Source: Bin5 sp965220715
GTDB taxonomy: Bacteria; Chloroflexota; Anaerolineae; Caldilineales; Caldilineaceae
Length of the DNA: 64,000 nt
Assembly (NCBI GenBank): GCA_965220715.1
Contig: OZ244843.1
Coordinates: 3,348,001 to 3,412,000, forward strand
Reading direction: 5' to 3'
Positions 1 through 7,002 of the stretch are shown here, in pieces (within the stretch, counting starts at the first letter, position 1; each line of letters begins with the position of its first letter). The notes beneath the pieces were generated by a model. That model was not told the DNA's origin, did no database searches, and worked only from the letters and a program-made list of their open reading frames with translations. Position numbers and translations under genes: made by a program.

Positions 1-123
1 ATTCTTCCGATATCTCGTGGCGGCGAACATGCTCCTAACAACGTTCGTGTGCTTTGCTGGCAGTGCAACTTGTCAAAGTCGAACAAAACTGATGAAGAAT
101 GGTTAGGGGTTGAAGAGGGCTAA
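1..123 (+). CDS. HNH endonuclease, C-terminal part (cut by window edge)
   Basis: An open frame enters at base 1 and stops at 121-123, giving 40 residues. It reads P-I-S-R-G-G-E-H, then N-V-R-V-L-C-W-Q-C-N and K-S-N-K. This is the second half of an HNH nuclease: the RGG loop, the asparagine before the last helix, and a CxxC pair that would bind structural zinc. The first half lies outside the window, so a stand-alone nuclease cannot be told from a fused domain. The same motif ends the methyltransferase fusion at 9489-10847, so this may be the tail of a related protein. Family assignment is fairly safe; function is not. Confidence 0.6.
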   Translation: MLPISRGGEHAPNNVRVLCWQCNLSKSNKTDEEWLGVEEG

Positions 124-192
124 ATCGGCCATAGTTCTCTAAAAGTGTGAAGAAAAAGAGGGCGTACCACTAGGGCATATAACCCCCAAAGA

Positions 193-220
193 AAACCGCT
201 ACCTCATGGAGTAGCGGCTT
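193..220. terminator. Hairpin, possible terminator
   Basis: The stem CCGCTAC (196-202) pairs with GTAGCGG (211-217) around an 8-base loop, and two more pairs flank one mismatch. It lies between the HNH tail (plus) and the small zinc-ribbon gene (minus), a converging position. There is no clear T run, so it could serve either direction weakly. Confidence 0.4.
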
Positions 221-275
221 ATGGTATGCTGAGAAGGACTTCAGGGATGCAAGGCACTATGTCATATGCGGTCCT

Positions 276-494
276 TTAGGAATGGCAGCCAGAACATTTC
301 CCGTCATTGTACAACGTTTCGGGATAGTGAACCTGACGATCACATTCTCCGCACCTGTATTCTTTTTTTCTGGGATTGGCAGGAGCAGGCGACCGAAAAA
401 ATGCCTTTGCAATAGCTTCTGGGGCAGCGTCAATGCGGGGCGGAAGTGCGTGTTTGGCGGGTCGCCCCCTTCCTCTTGGTTCAACTTGCGACAT
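276..494 (-). CDS. Small zinc-ribbon protein with AT-hook-like N-terminus
   Basis: This 72-residue protein has a basic GRGRPAKH stretch near the start, which resembles an AT-hook (RGRP core). It ends in a four-cysteine ribbon of form CGEC-x(13)-CSGC. That arrangement suggests a DNA- or RNA-associated small protein. The ATG at 494 was chosen because AAGGAT stands about 8 bases upstream; an extension to 518 lacks such a site. The family was not recognised. Its neighbours are other small zinc-ribbon and membrane genes on the same strand. Role unknown. Confidence 0.5.
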   Translation of the reverse strand: MSQVEPRGRGRPAKHALPPRIDAAPEAIAKAFFRSPAPANPRKKEYRCGECDRQVHYPETLYNDGKCSGCHS

Positions 495-575
495 TATATG
501 ATCCTTTCTGTATGGCACTTTGCACGAATGTTTTCCTATGTCATCTTATCCTGTTTTGTGCATATTGTAAAGAGA

Positions 576-599
576 AGACCCGGCCACTTGGCCGGGTCT
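576..599 (-). terminator. Rho-independent terminator
   Basis: A perfect 10-bp stem AGACCCGGCC (576-585) pairs with GGCCGGGTCT (590-599) around a 4-base loop. On the minus strand it is followed by TCTCTTT. It lies 20 bases past the stop of the zinc-ribbon gene at 620, so it ends the nuclease-like/zinc-ribbon transcript. Confidence 0.75.
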
Positions 600-619
600 A
601 TAGGTGAACTAAGAAGCTG

Positions 620-934
620 TCAACGTTTCTCTGGAAACGTGATGGTTTCTCCCCTCTTGGCCGGTGATGACACGTAGGTTCCACAGAATCCGCACCGGAT
701 TGCCTCTGAACGGATAGATTCGGAGCAACTGGGGCACCTTATTGTCGGTGCCCTGTGTTGTGATCTTGTCTCGGTCATCTGTTGGCCGGGCGAAACTACC
801 AAGGCCAAGATAAGACCAAATGGCCCTAGCAATACGCCTATGAAAAACCATCCCCATCCGTTACGACCTTTATTGGACGCCGCCACTGCGGTAACGACAC
901 CAAACAGTATCCAGGCTATTGCAAATGCCATCAT
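620..934 (-). CDS. Two-TM zinc-ribbon membrane protein (cassette copy 1)
   Basis: This 104-residue protein has two hydrophobic helices at about residues 2-21 and 26-48, separated by a short NKGRNGWGW turn. A C-terminal zinc ribbon follows: CPSC-x(10)-CGFC. It resembles small membrane proteins in which a cytoplasmic ribbon follows a TM hairpin. The ATG at 934 is preceded by AAAGGAG. It lies 51 bases after the nuclease-like gene at 986, so the two are probably co-transcribed. A paralogous pair in the same order is at 7948-9179; that partner has two ribbons instead of one. Function unknown. Confidence 0.7.
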   Translation of the reverse strand: MMAFAIAWILFGVVTAVAASNKGRNGWGWFFIGVLLGPFGLILALVVSPGQQMTETRSQHRAPTIRCPSCSESIRSEAIRCGFCGTYVSSPAKRGETITFPEKR

Positions 935-985
935 TTCTCCTTTCAAAGTGGTGCAACATGAACAGTAGATCCGGTGTCCTTCCTC

Positions 986-1819
986 CTATCGTTCAACCAA
1001 CGCTGACCTATCACGCAGGCAATCGGGTAAACGATAGTATTCGTCTACAAAATACTTGGTCGATCTGTCATTTGCATAGAGTTTCCATGAAACTATGACC
1101 TCGTTCTGGACAGGATCATAGTACGCATACCGAAATCCACCTGATATCTCAGAAACGTCCTCTAGTTGAGCAAGAACATCCCGCTTGGAAGCAGAGTCCA
1201 TCTCGTCGTAATTGAACAAGAAACATGGGCGCGGCGGTTTTTCTGTTTCGCCACAAGAACGCCACAATCCCGTCTTCCCTTGTTTGCTCTGAATTTCGGC
1301 ATTCCTTATCTGGTCGGAGTACACACTTTCGAATGCATCATCGTATCTGGCATAGCCAAACAGCACCATGACCATGTTCAGAAGAGTTCCATCGGCCATG
1401 TGAATATATCCTGACCCTTCTCCTTCCGTGATTTCGCTCACCAATTCCACCGAAATAAGCGGGTTGCCTTGATAAGCCTGAACAGCATATTCGGAAGACT
1501 CGCGACCAAAGCATTCTGCTTCTTTGACAGATTCCGGCGCGTCTACATTTGCCAGATGGATCGTCGCGATCTGTCCGTTATCAGTGAACACAACTTCCAC
1601 CGAATCACCGTCAAGTGAGGATTTAACGACCGCCTGACGTGGAGGAAGGGGAGTTGCTGGCAGCGGAGTTGCTGTTGCCAAATTGGGGGTAGGTGTGACG
1701 GTGCCTGTTATGGTCGCTGGAGTGGCCGTTGGGGATTGGGCTTGGAGTTGCAAGGCTGTGAGCACAGAGAGGAAAACGACAATCGTGCTCAGGCCGATAA
1801 TTCGGTGCTTGAATTTCAT
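986..1819 (-). CDS. Secreted SNase (TNase)-like protein, catalytic residues altered (copy 1)
   Basis: This 277-residue protein has a signal peptide or N-terminal TM helix (about residues 8-26), then a Thr/Pro/Ala-rich linker. An OB-fold of the staphylococcal-nuclease family covers about residues 60-190: DGDSVEV, HLANVDAPES, ECFGRE, ADGTLLN, GYARY and QGKTGLW. In SNase the catalytic trio is Arg35, Glu43 and Arg87. By my alignment these are His, Glu and Glu here, so nuclease activity is doubtful. About 85 further residues form a domain I do not recognise, rich in Tyr and Cys. The ATG at 1819 follows AAGGGGG; an upstream extension to 1876 is less likely because it runs into the structured leader. 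Paralog: 8361-9179. Confidence 0.8.
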   Translation of the reverse strand: MKFKHRIIGLSTIVVFLSVLTALQLQAQSPTATPATITGTVTPTPNLATATPLPATPLPPRQAVVKSSLDGDSVEVVFTDNGQIATIHLANVDAPESVKEAECFGRESSEYAVQAYQGNPLISVELVSEITEGEGSGYIHMADGTLLNMVMVLFGYARYDDAFESVYSDQIRNAEIQSKQGKTGLWRSCGETEKPPRPCFLFNYDEMDSASKRDVLAQLEDVSEISGGFRYAYYDPVQNEVIVSWKLYANDRSTKYFVDEYYRLPDCLRDRSALVER

Positions 1820-1824
1820 GGGGT

Positions 1825-1930
1825 GCCCCCTTGGTGGTGTAACAGGAAGTGAAGTTGCCACCACAGCAATACCCACAACTCTGCTATTGGTCAGCCAACA
1901 AGGGGGCGCGAAGTGCGCCCAACTTCCTGT
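1825..1930 (-). promoter_or_regulatory. Structured 5' leader, possible SD-sequestering RNA switch (copy 1)
   Basis: Three pairings are visible. P1: bases 1922-1930 pair with 1842-1850 (9 bp, ACTTCCTGT/ACAGGAAGT). P2: GGGCGC (1904-1909) pairs with GCGCCC (1915-1920). The third pairs 1899-1907 (CAAGGGGGC on plus) with 1825-1833 (GCCCCCTTG on plus); the latter contains the Shine-Dalgarno of the gene starting at 1819. P2 and the third pairing share bases 1904-1907, so they exclude each other. A box at 1857-1869 (GCCACCACAGCAA on plus) is identical in the second copy at 9186-9277. The switch is inference; the pairings are seen directly. Confidence 0.45.
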
Positions 1931-2032
1931 CTTGGCTATGATGACCTAGAACAGAGTTGCGTATTGCCGTGGTGTGGCGCTATTCTAACAACAATGTGTT
2001 AGAAATGCAATTGGGGCGTGAAAAATTTGGGA

Positions 2033-2038
2033 ATTATA
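2033..2038 (-). promoter_or_regulatory. Possible -10 element for the SNase-like cassette
   Basis: The minus strand reads TATAATTCCC here, about 215 bases upstream of the SNase-like start. The same TATAAT-T/C-CCC core recurs in the repeats at 5344, 6117 and 6570. No convincing -35 hexamer is present. Weak support alone; better as a member of the recurring motif set. Confidence 0.3.
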
Positions 2039-2080
2039 TGGTTCACTAGCCAACCGTAAGTTGAGAAAAGAGAGGACAAA

Positions 2081-2356
2081 GTGACCAAGGAACAACGAAT
2101 ACGGCGCGAGCAGGCACGGCGGGCAATGTTCGACCTCCAAGAACTTGTGGTAGACATCTTGGAGGAGAGCCCAAACGGACTCACACCGGCCCAGATAGCC
2201 ACTGAACTGAATATCATCACCCCCCAAGGGCAGCCACTTTATGGTAGCAACCGGGCCGATATAGCTTGGGGAATACTGAACGGGTTGGTTAGCAAGGGGC
2301 GAGTCGAAAAGAGAGGTAACAGAGCAGTTCTTTCTAACAGGCCGCCCGGTGGCTAG
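2081..2356 (+). CDS. Small winged-helix-like protein
   Basis: This 91-residue protein has a basic N-terminus (KEQRIRREQARR). A helical region follows with the pattern LVVDILEESPNGLTPAQIATEL, then AWGILNGLVSKGRVEKRGNRAVL. This fits a winged helix: recognition-type helices plus a wing with GRVEKRGN. The GTG start follows AGAGAGGA at 5-10 bases. It could regulate the divergent nuclease-like cassette or the gene at 2404, but that is only inferred from position. Fold assignment is by eye. Confidence 0.55.
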   Translation: MTKEQRIRREQARRAMFDLQELVVDILEESPNGLTPAQIATELNIITPQGQPLYGSNRADIAWGILNGLVSKGRVEKRGNRAVLSNRPPGG

Positions 2357-2403
2357 TCAATTATGTATTTCCCCTTATTTGGAAGTCAGAGGGTGTGGAC
2401 TAA

Positions 2404-3108
2404 ATGGACGAAAATTCTATTATGCGAGACGTTCTCAGAGAGAAACATTTTTCTGGGTCCAATTACGAGAAGCTGTCAAAAAATCAGGCAAGAAAGTTGG
2501 GGACTGTAGACCTAATCCCATCTGCATCAGGAAGTTTTCATAGAAACAACATTCTGTTTGAAATTTTTCACTTGAATACTTTCGAGAGATGCTATGATCA
2601 TTGGGACAAGATCCACGGGCCAGGACTTCCTCGTTCATCTCTCAGAAATGCAATACTTGACAGAAGGCTAGAATGGGACACAGGAAAGGCAAAAAAGAAT
2701 GTGGCGGAAGGAAAGCCGCACTTTGACAAGATTATGTCGGCCAAATTTTTTCCTGTCAGAGTTATTACTTGCATAAAAGAAAATGGAGAAGTGAGATTTG
2801 TTGAATATCTGAAATTGGATGACTTGAAAGATTACAGAGTTGCGTATGTATGGAGAGATAGGGAGTGCATGAAAGGAGAATATAATGCAAGAATTATTTC
2901 TTTGCACAAGGCTGGAGATAAGAGAGGAAAAAATTTCATAGAATCACAGTTGTTGAAAAACTCTCTCTTTGTTGACGGAAGATGCTATGCTATGTGGGCT
3001 CCTCATGCCACAGCCAAGGGTGAATCAGAACACGCAGTTATCGCTCTTTTTGAATATCCTCAATTCAGAACAAGAAAGAAACTTCCGGTTCAGTTTTCAT
3101 ATTCATAG
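2404..3108 (+). CDS. Hypothetical protein, 234 aa
   Basis: I do not recognise this protein. It is soluble-looking and rich in Lys, Arg, Phe and His, with no signal peptide or TM helix. Striking short stretches are HFSGSNYEKLSKNQARKLGT and YDHWDKIHGPGLPRSSLRNA. Its A+T content is higher than the metabolic genes later in the window, consistent with acquired DNA. The start at 2404 has GAGGG about 10 bases upstream. It lies 47 bases after the winged-helix gene and is likely co-transcribed with it. A strong hairpin follows at 3322-3352. Confidence 0.6.
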   Translation: MDENSIMRDVLREKHFSGSNYEKLSKNQARKLGTVDLIPSASGSFHRNNILFEIFHLNTFERCYDHWDKIHGPGLPRSSLRNAILDRRLEWDTGKAKKNVAEGKPHFDKIMSAKFFPVRVITCIKENGEVRFVEYLKLDDLKDYRVAYVWRDRECMKGEYNARIISLHKAGDKRGKNFIESQLLKNSLFVDGRCYAMWAPHATAKGESEHAVIALFEYPQFRTRKKLPVQFSYS

Positions 3109-3321
3109 CTGTATGGCAGATACGATTATCGTATTGCTTGCCAGCCAGATCGGAGTATGGGGATAGAGGGGAAGCGCAGGTGAAGGAATCTGGGTGTAAA
3201 GAACAGCACTTAGATGGGTAGTATTGTAATTCGTTCTCTAAACAAGAGCTGGCAATGAACAATAACTCGCCAGCCAGAATATTGCGATGACTAGATTCTC
3301 CTTGAATTCAAACGTAATGAT

Positions 3322-3352
3322 AGGGAGGCGAAGCCTGGTGCTTCGCCTCCCT
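3322..3352 (+). terminator. Strong hairpin terminator
   Basis: A 13-bp perfect stem AGGGAGGCGAAGC (3322-3334) pairs with GCTTCGCCTCCCT (3340-3352) around a 5-base loop and is followed by ATTCTCTTT. It ends transcription from the 2404 gene. It is only 27 bases before the 3379 gene and could also act as that gene's leader hairpin. Confidence 0.65.
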
Positions 3353-3378
3353 ATTCTCTTTCAGCCAAGGAATCCAAC

Positions 3379-3702
3379 ATGAAAACTCAGAAAGTCTTAC
3401 AAGCCCTGGGAATAGCAGCCGGACTCCTTATTGCCGGATTGTTTAATGTGATGCCCTGGACAACACTTGCAATGATCATGGCCGCTGTCGCTGTCTTGAT
3501 CCTGATCATCCCGCCCAAGTACTCCGATCAGAATCCGGTCGTGGTTTCGGTCGGTGTCTGGATAGCGATAGGCATGATAGCGATTCTTGTCCTCACTTTC
3601 ATTTTCGGCACTATCCCACACCTAGGATGGGCTGCTTGGTTGTGGATGCTGATATCTGTCATGGTTGGCTGGTTTAAACCTTTTCCAATAGCAAAACAGT
3701 AG
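3379..3702 (+). CDS. Small multi-pass membrane protein
   Basis: This 107-residue protein has four hydrophobic segments at about 7-24, 26-45, 55-77 and 80-99. The short loops between them include PPKYSDQNP after the second. There are few charged residues except at the ends (MKTQK and FKPFPIAKQ). The family was not recognised. It stands alone after a hairpin terminator and has no partner in the same direction within 500 bases. AAGGAA lies about 10 bases before the start codon. Confidence 0.55.
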   Translation: MKTQKVLQALGIAAGLLIAGLFNVMPWTTLAMIMAAVAVLILIIPPKYSDQNPVVVSVGVWIAIGMIAILVLTFIFGTIPHLGWAAWLWMLISVMVGWFKPFPIAKQ

Positions 3703-4253
3703 TTTTGGCATCATGGGACGATAGGCTACGATTAGAGGTATCCATAGGGATATCCTTTTTGGTGTGGGGGCGGTCGCTGTGCTAAACAACGCCCCCCGAT
3801 TTTTATGGGGCTTATATACCTAAGTGGGGCTTATATACTTTAGTAGCCAAAACTAGGGGTGGACGACGGTGAAGGGAAAGCAGGACGGGCCTTCCCCTCA
3901 CATTCTTGCTCCTGTTGCCTCTTGAAGTGCCAATCAACGCGTTTTTTCTGTCTTGGTCTATGAGCAAAGACGGATGCCATTATCGAGCGTGCTTCTCAGC
4001 ATCTACAGCCCCTCTCCAGATTCTTAACTCCTCTTCATCTTGTTGTTGCCATATCGCCGATAGTCGAATCGGGCCCCACTTATCAGTTTGCAAGACAGTT
4101 GGATATAATTCCCTTTCTTTTGGTTAAGTACCAGACAATAAAACCAATTATATTCCAAACAATATACCATCCCACCAGGACGAGATCACTTACACCTTCA
4201 AACATTTCAGTTTTTACCAAAACCTCGCAACCAGACTCAACCCGAACCGCGAC
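3703..4253. other. Gene-poor stretch with promoter-like direct repeats and a stop-interrupted frame
   Basis: No convincing gene. It holds two tandem copies of GGGGCTTATATAC at 3807 and 3826, related to the 34-bp repeats further right, and GGATATAATTCCC near 4102. On the minus strand, about 4115 down to 3850, one frame reads protein-like sequence (LQTDKWGPIRLSAIW, then WRGAVDAEKHAR). It is broken by a stop and continues in the same frame. It has no start codon and may be a gene remnant. Confidence 0.35.
3807..3846 (-). repeat. Tandem promoter-like motif (2 units)
   Basis: Two 19-21 base units start with GGGGCTTATATAC at 3807 and 3826; the second continues CTTTAGTAGCC, matching the CTTTAGT of the 34-bp repeats at 5344, 6117 and 6570. 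No intact minus-strand gene lies downstream, so these may be relics of promoters whose gene was lost. Confidence 0.5.
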
Positions 4254-5246
4254 TCATTCGTCATCACTGGCGGGCTCTTCGACGGGTTGACCCTCACGAG
4301 CAGGAAACATGTTGACGGGCTGCTGCAACAAGGTCCCCATCCGTACACGGGCGATAACCGCTAACTGTGCATTACTGTCCAACGCGAGCTCAAACGTTTT
4401 CTCAAAAAGTTCAATGGCGGCACCAACGTCACCCTCCATCTCCTCCACACTGCCAAGCAGAAAATACCCTTGAGGATCAAGAGGATATAGACGGATCGCA
4501 TCCTCACCAATTTCTCTTGCCTTTTCCAGATCACCAACCATCATGTAGGCAGAACCCAAGGTCCACCAGTATGCGATTTCCTGATCAGGACCAGTAATCG
4601 CATAAGCCTCCGCCAACGTGTCGCGCACAGCCTCGCCTTGCCCCATCTTGTCCCGAACCACCGCCTCCCAAATCAGCAGTTCGGCATCCGGCCGCGTTAG
4701 CCGAGGCTTGGCGTCTTCGAGGACGCCCAAAGCATCGCCCCATCTGCTCTCAAACGCCAACTGCCGAACCGACGCAAGTGTTTCGGACGCCAGGACGGTG
4801 TTGGCATCTACGGGAATCACGAACGCAAACACAGCCCAAACCATCGCGAGACCCATCGCCACTGCCCCGAACGTCATGCTAAACCGCCGAATAAGGCTGC
4901 GCCGGTTAGCGACCACCACTTCGTCGAGCCGCCACCACATGCCTTGCGCGGCCAAATTGGATTTGCGCAGCTGCCGCAATCCCCCCGCACTGTCCATGAC
5001 CCGCACGATCCGCCCAGCATCAGTTCTGAGTTTTGCTTGCAAACTCATCCATCTGGCGTGCTCCGGTCGTAAATCAAGTCCACTGGACTCCAGTTGCGAA
5101 AAGCTCTCGTCTATGCAGTCCAGGAGCATCAAGAAAGCCTCGGCATTATCTCGTCGCATCAGAAGGATTGCGCGCTCAGCCTCGTCAAGTTTGTCTCGCA
5201 GGATGGTGGCGAGACTTTGCCGTTCTTCCCGCACCGAATAAGCCAT
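4254..5246 (-). CDS. Membrane-anchored TPR protein
   Basis: This 330-residue protein has an N-terminal helical region of about 120 residues rich in Leu, Arg and Glu. One TM helix follows at about 127-150 (GAVAMGLAMVWAVFAFVI). The C-terminal half contains tetratricopeptide-type repeats, for example EIAYWWTLGSAYMMVGDLEKA, then A-I-R-L-Y-P-L-D-P-Q-G-Y-F-L-L-G-S. TPRs usually form protein-binding scaffolds. The ATG at 5246 has a perfect AGGAGGT six bases upstream, which rejects the longer frame to 5342. The promoter-like 34-bp repeat at 5344 stands just upstream. The specific partner is unknown. Confidence 0.75.
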   Translation of the reverse strand: MAYSVREERQSLATILRDKLDEAERAILLMRRDNAEAFLMLLDCIDESFSQLESSGLDLRPEHARWMSLQAKLRTDAGRIVRVMDSAGGLRQLRKSNLAAQGMWWRLDEVVVANRRSLIRRFSMTFGAVAMGLAMVWAVFAFVIPVDANTVLASETLASVRQLAFESRWGDALGVLEDAKPRLTRPDAELLIWEAVVRDKMGQGEAVRDTLAEAYAITGPDQEIAYWWTLGSAYMMVGDLEKAREIGEDAIRLYPLDPQGYFLLGSVEEMEGDVGAAIELFEKTFELALDSNAQLAVIARVRMGTLLQQPVNMFPAREGQPVEEPASDDE

Positions 5247-5343
5247 AAACCGACCTCCTGTTGAAATGCAAGTCCCGTCACATCCTGCCACATATGCGCG
5301 CCAAACCACAAAGCCCACGCCCCACTTGACACCATAAACCAAA

Positions 5344-5377
5344 GGGGATTATATACTTTAGTCACATTGGAGAGGGA
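5344..5377 (-). promoter_or_regulatory. 34-bp promoter-like repeat, copy A
   Basis: The plus strand reads GGGGATTATATACTTTAG then TCACATTGGAGAGGGA. The minus strand therefore has TATAAT (5348-5353) preceded by a conserved CCAATGTGACTAAAG box. Copies B and C are identical over these 34 bases, and each lies upstream of a minus-strand gene start. Copy A is 98 bases upstream of the TPR gene. No -35 consensus is seen; the AATGTGAC box may be an activator site. Confidence 0.55.
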
Positions 5378-5423
5378 AAAAGAAAAGAACGAAATTCAAC
5401 TTGATCGAAAAAAATTGTGTTAG

Positions 5424-6038
5424 TTACGACGTGTAAGCCTGTGTCCCATATTTGATGTATTCCATCAAGTTTTTGACTGTGTGTTCGGATTCTTCCGGGA
5501 GCCAACGTAGCTCTTGGTCTAAGAAAAAAGAATGGAATTTGTTTAGAGTCTTATCTACGGCATCTAATACAAATTCAACCTCAATAAGGTGAATTTCTCT
5601 TAGTGGGTTGAGGTGGTTATCAAGTGCAACATTCTTGTCTAAGTGGGCAAACCTTTTATTACGCCATTCCCTAAGACGTTCTGCTCGTGTTCGGGCAATG
5701 GTCGCAAGGTTTTGGATTATCGTTCTGTTATTGCCGCACAGATATGTTGGCAACGTAAACAGAGAGGCGTTTTCATGACCACGAATTTTTTTTGGGTCAG
5801 TCAATCTTGAAACATCTAACACCAAAGAAGTCCACATGGACCTCACTGCGATTTGGAAAAAAGCTACCTCTGTGGCACTTAACAACTCTTGGTGTTGACT
5901 TAACTCTTTCATCACGTGCCACTCTTCATGGGCGGATATGGTTTCGTTTCTGAGGATGATGAAAACCTCTCCTACCTCATCACCCATGAGTTTCTTGTAA
6001 TGGTTTCTTACCTGCTCTCCCGCGTGTAGCGGATTCAT
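5424..6038 (-). CDS. AbiU2-like HEPN-domain protein
   Basis: This 204-residue, all-helical protein carries REWRNKRFAHLDK at about residues 125-137. That is the Rx4-6H motif of HEPN ribonucleases (Arg-Asn-Lys-Arg-Phe-Ala-His), in the arrangement of the AbiU2-type HEPN family known from abortive infection. Other features fit: VRSMWTSLVLDVSRLTDP in the middle and a C-terminal helix. The ATG at 6038 (GTG at 6041 also possible) has AAGGAA upstream. It has its own promoter-like repeat at 6117. If active, it would cleave RNA in a conflict response; this is inferred from the family. No antitoxin partner is obvious nearby. Confidence 0.65.
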   Translation of the reverse strand: MNPLHAGEQVRNHYKKLMGDEVGEVFIILRNETISAHEEWHVMKELSQHQELLSATEVAFFQIAVRSMWTSLVLDVSRLTDPKKIRGHENASLFTLPTYLCGNNRTIIQNLATIARTRAERLREWRNKRFAHLDKNVALDNHLNPLREIHLIEVEFVLDAVDKTLNKFHSFFLDQELRWLPEESEHTVKNLMEYIKYGTQAYTS

Positions 6039-6116
6039 CACTCATTTCCTTTCTTATTTCGGGTAGACCTTTACACAATCGACCTTCAATGGCTTCTCCG
6101 CATTCTCCTTAGTTTT

Positions 6117-6150
6117 GGGGATTATATACTTTAGTCACATTGGAGAGGGA
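6117..6150 (-). promoter_or_regulatory. 34-bp promoter-like repeat, copy B
   Basis: It is identical to copy A over all 34 bases, then diverges (AGAATGC instead of AAAAGAAA). It lies about 80 bases upstream of the AbiU2-like gene start and points toward it. Confidence 0.55.
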
Positions 6151-6200
6151 AGAATGCAACTTAAATATAGTTGGCCCCCTTTATTTGGGGTATTGCGAGG

Positions 6201-6407
6201 CTAACCGAAAAGAAAATCAAGCAGCAGGTGGCTAGGCACCACTGCATAGACAACCAATGCGAAGGCAAGCAGCCAACAGAAAGCGAAGATGGCGATGACC
6301 TTTATCGTTGCCATGTCCTTATCTCCTCTGTCGAAGGCAAAGAAGAATGGTATCACGAGGCAGACAAGTGCTAGGATAAAGAGTAGTGAATCGACTGAAA
6401 GAAGCAT
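6201..6407 (-). CDS. Small two-TM membrane protein
   Basis: This 68-residue, very hydrophobic protein has helices at about 6-26 (LLFILALVCLVIPFFFAF) and 36-58 (VIAIFAFCWLLAFALVVYAVV), separated by DRGDKDMAT. There is no strong ribosome binding site. Promoter-like repeat C lies about 165 bases upstream and points this way. No family was recognised. It could be a small toxin-like or accessory membrane protein, but nothing in the sequence proves that. Confidence 0.4.
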   Translation of the reverse strand: MLLSVDSLLFILALVCLVIPFFFAFDRGDKDMATIKVIAIFAFCWLLAFALVVYAVVPSHLLLDFLFG

Positions 6408-6460
6408 GGCATGTTGCGTGTTGTTGTGGGGTGAGTGTTTCTGGGGTTTTGTACAGATTA

Positions 6461-6496
6461 TCAATCCAGAACCCAAAACATCAGAGCCAACCCCAG
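6461..6496 (-). pseudogene. C-terminal fragment of a paralog of the 7003 membrane gene
   Basis: The minus strand reads GLALMFWVLD then stop, the same last ten residues and stop as the gene at 7003-7272. The DNA match covers about 25 of 30 bases. The rest of the gene is missing, so this is a relic left between repeat C and the 6201 gene. Confidence 0.5.
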
Positions 6497-6569
6497 GTCG
6501 GATTTAGTCTTAGGATTTCCTGTCTCGTTCTTCTTTCCCTTTCCTGCGGGTCGATTCCGCCTTCTGTTT

Positions 6570-6603
6570 GGGGATTATATACTTTAGTCACATTGGAGAG
6601 GGA
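6570..6603 (-). promoter_or_regulatory. 34-bp promoter-like repeat, copy C
   Basis: It is identical to copies A and B over 34 bases, and the match to copy A continues into AAAAAGAAA. It points toward the membrane-gene fragment at 6461 and the small membrane gene at 6201. Confidence 0.55.
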
Positions 6604-6748
6604 AAAAGAAAGAAATGGGACTTACGACAGATTTTGCCCCAGCCCATCTTTTCACATGATTAGCGTGGATGATACTTGCCGTCGTTCGTTACGTTGTGCT
6701 GCGGATTCCGTCCACTGTTCTGCCGGAACGACTTCAACTTTGCTTTTT

Positions 6749-6928
6749 CTACTCTCTCAGCTTTAGAGCGGGAAGTGGGACGTGTTTCCACAACAATACG
6801 GTCTCCAGACCCCTTTTGAATGGAGGATCAGTCGCTATTAGGTGGACGGATTCGCTATTCATGGCGCGCAAAAAGCCTAGATTGTCACCATGGAACAGTG
6901 TTCGGTTTTTCCAGTTAGGCTTACTCAT
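6749..6928 (-). pseudogene. Remnant of DNA methyltransferase N-terminus
   Basis: The minus strand encodes 59 residues from ATG 6928 to TAG 6749. Of the first 37, 24 match the start of the methyltransferase-HNH fusion at 9489, including NWxNRT, GDNL, MNSESV and the catalytic motif IV DPPF. After DPPF the sequence diverges into an unrelated tail and stops. The target-recognition region and the motif I half are absent. This is a broken relative of the intact enzyme, showing that this locus once held a second one. Confidence 0.7.
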
Positions 6929-7002
6929 TTTCCATCCTGTTTTGCCGTGTCGTCTATTTTGAGGAACTTTTCAGGCCGTCCGCGGCAACACGACATAGAT
7001 TG

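Noticed and set aside
6669..6962. 97-codon plus-strand frame
   Set aside because: It is antisense to the methyltransferase remnant, which explains its openness; no RBS.
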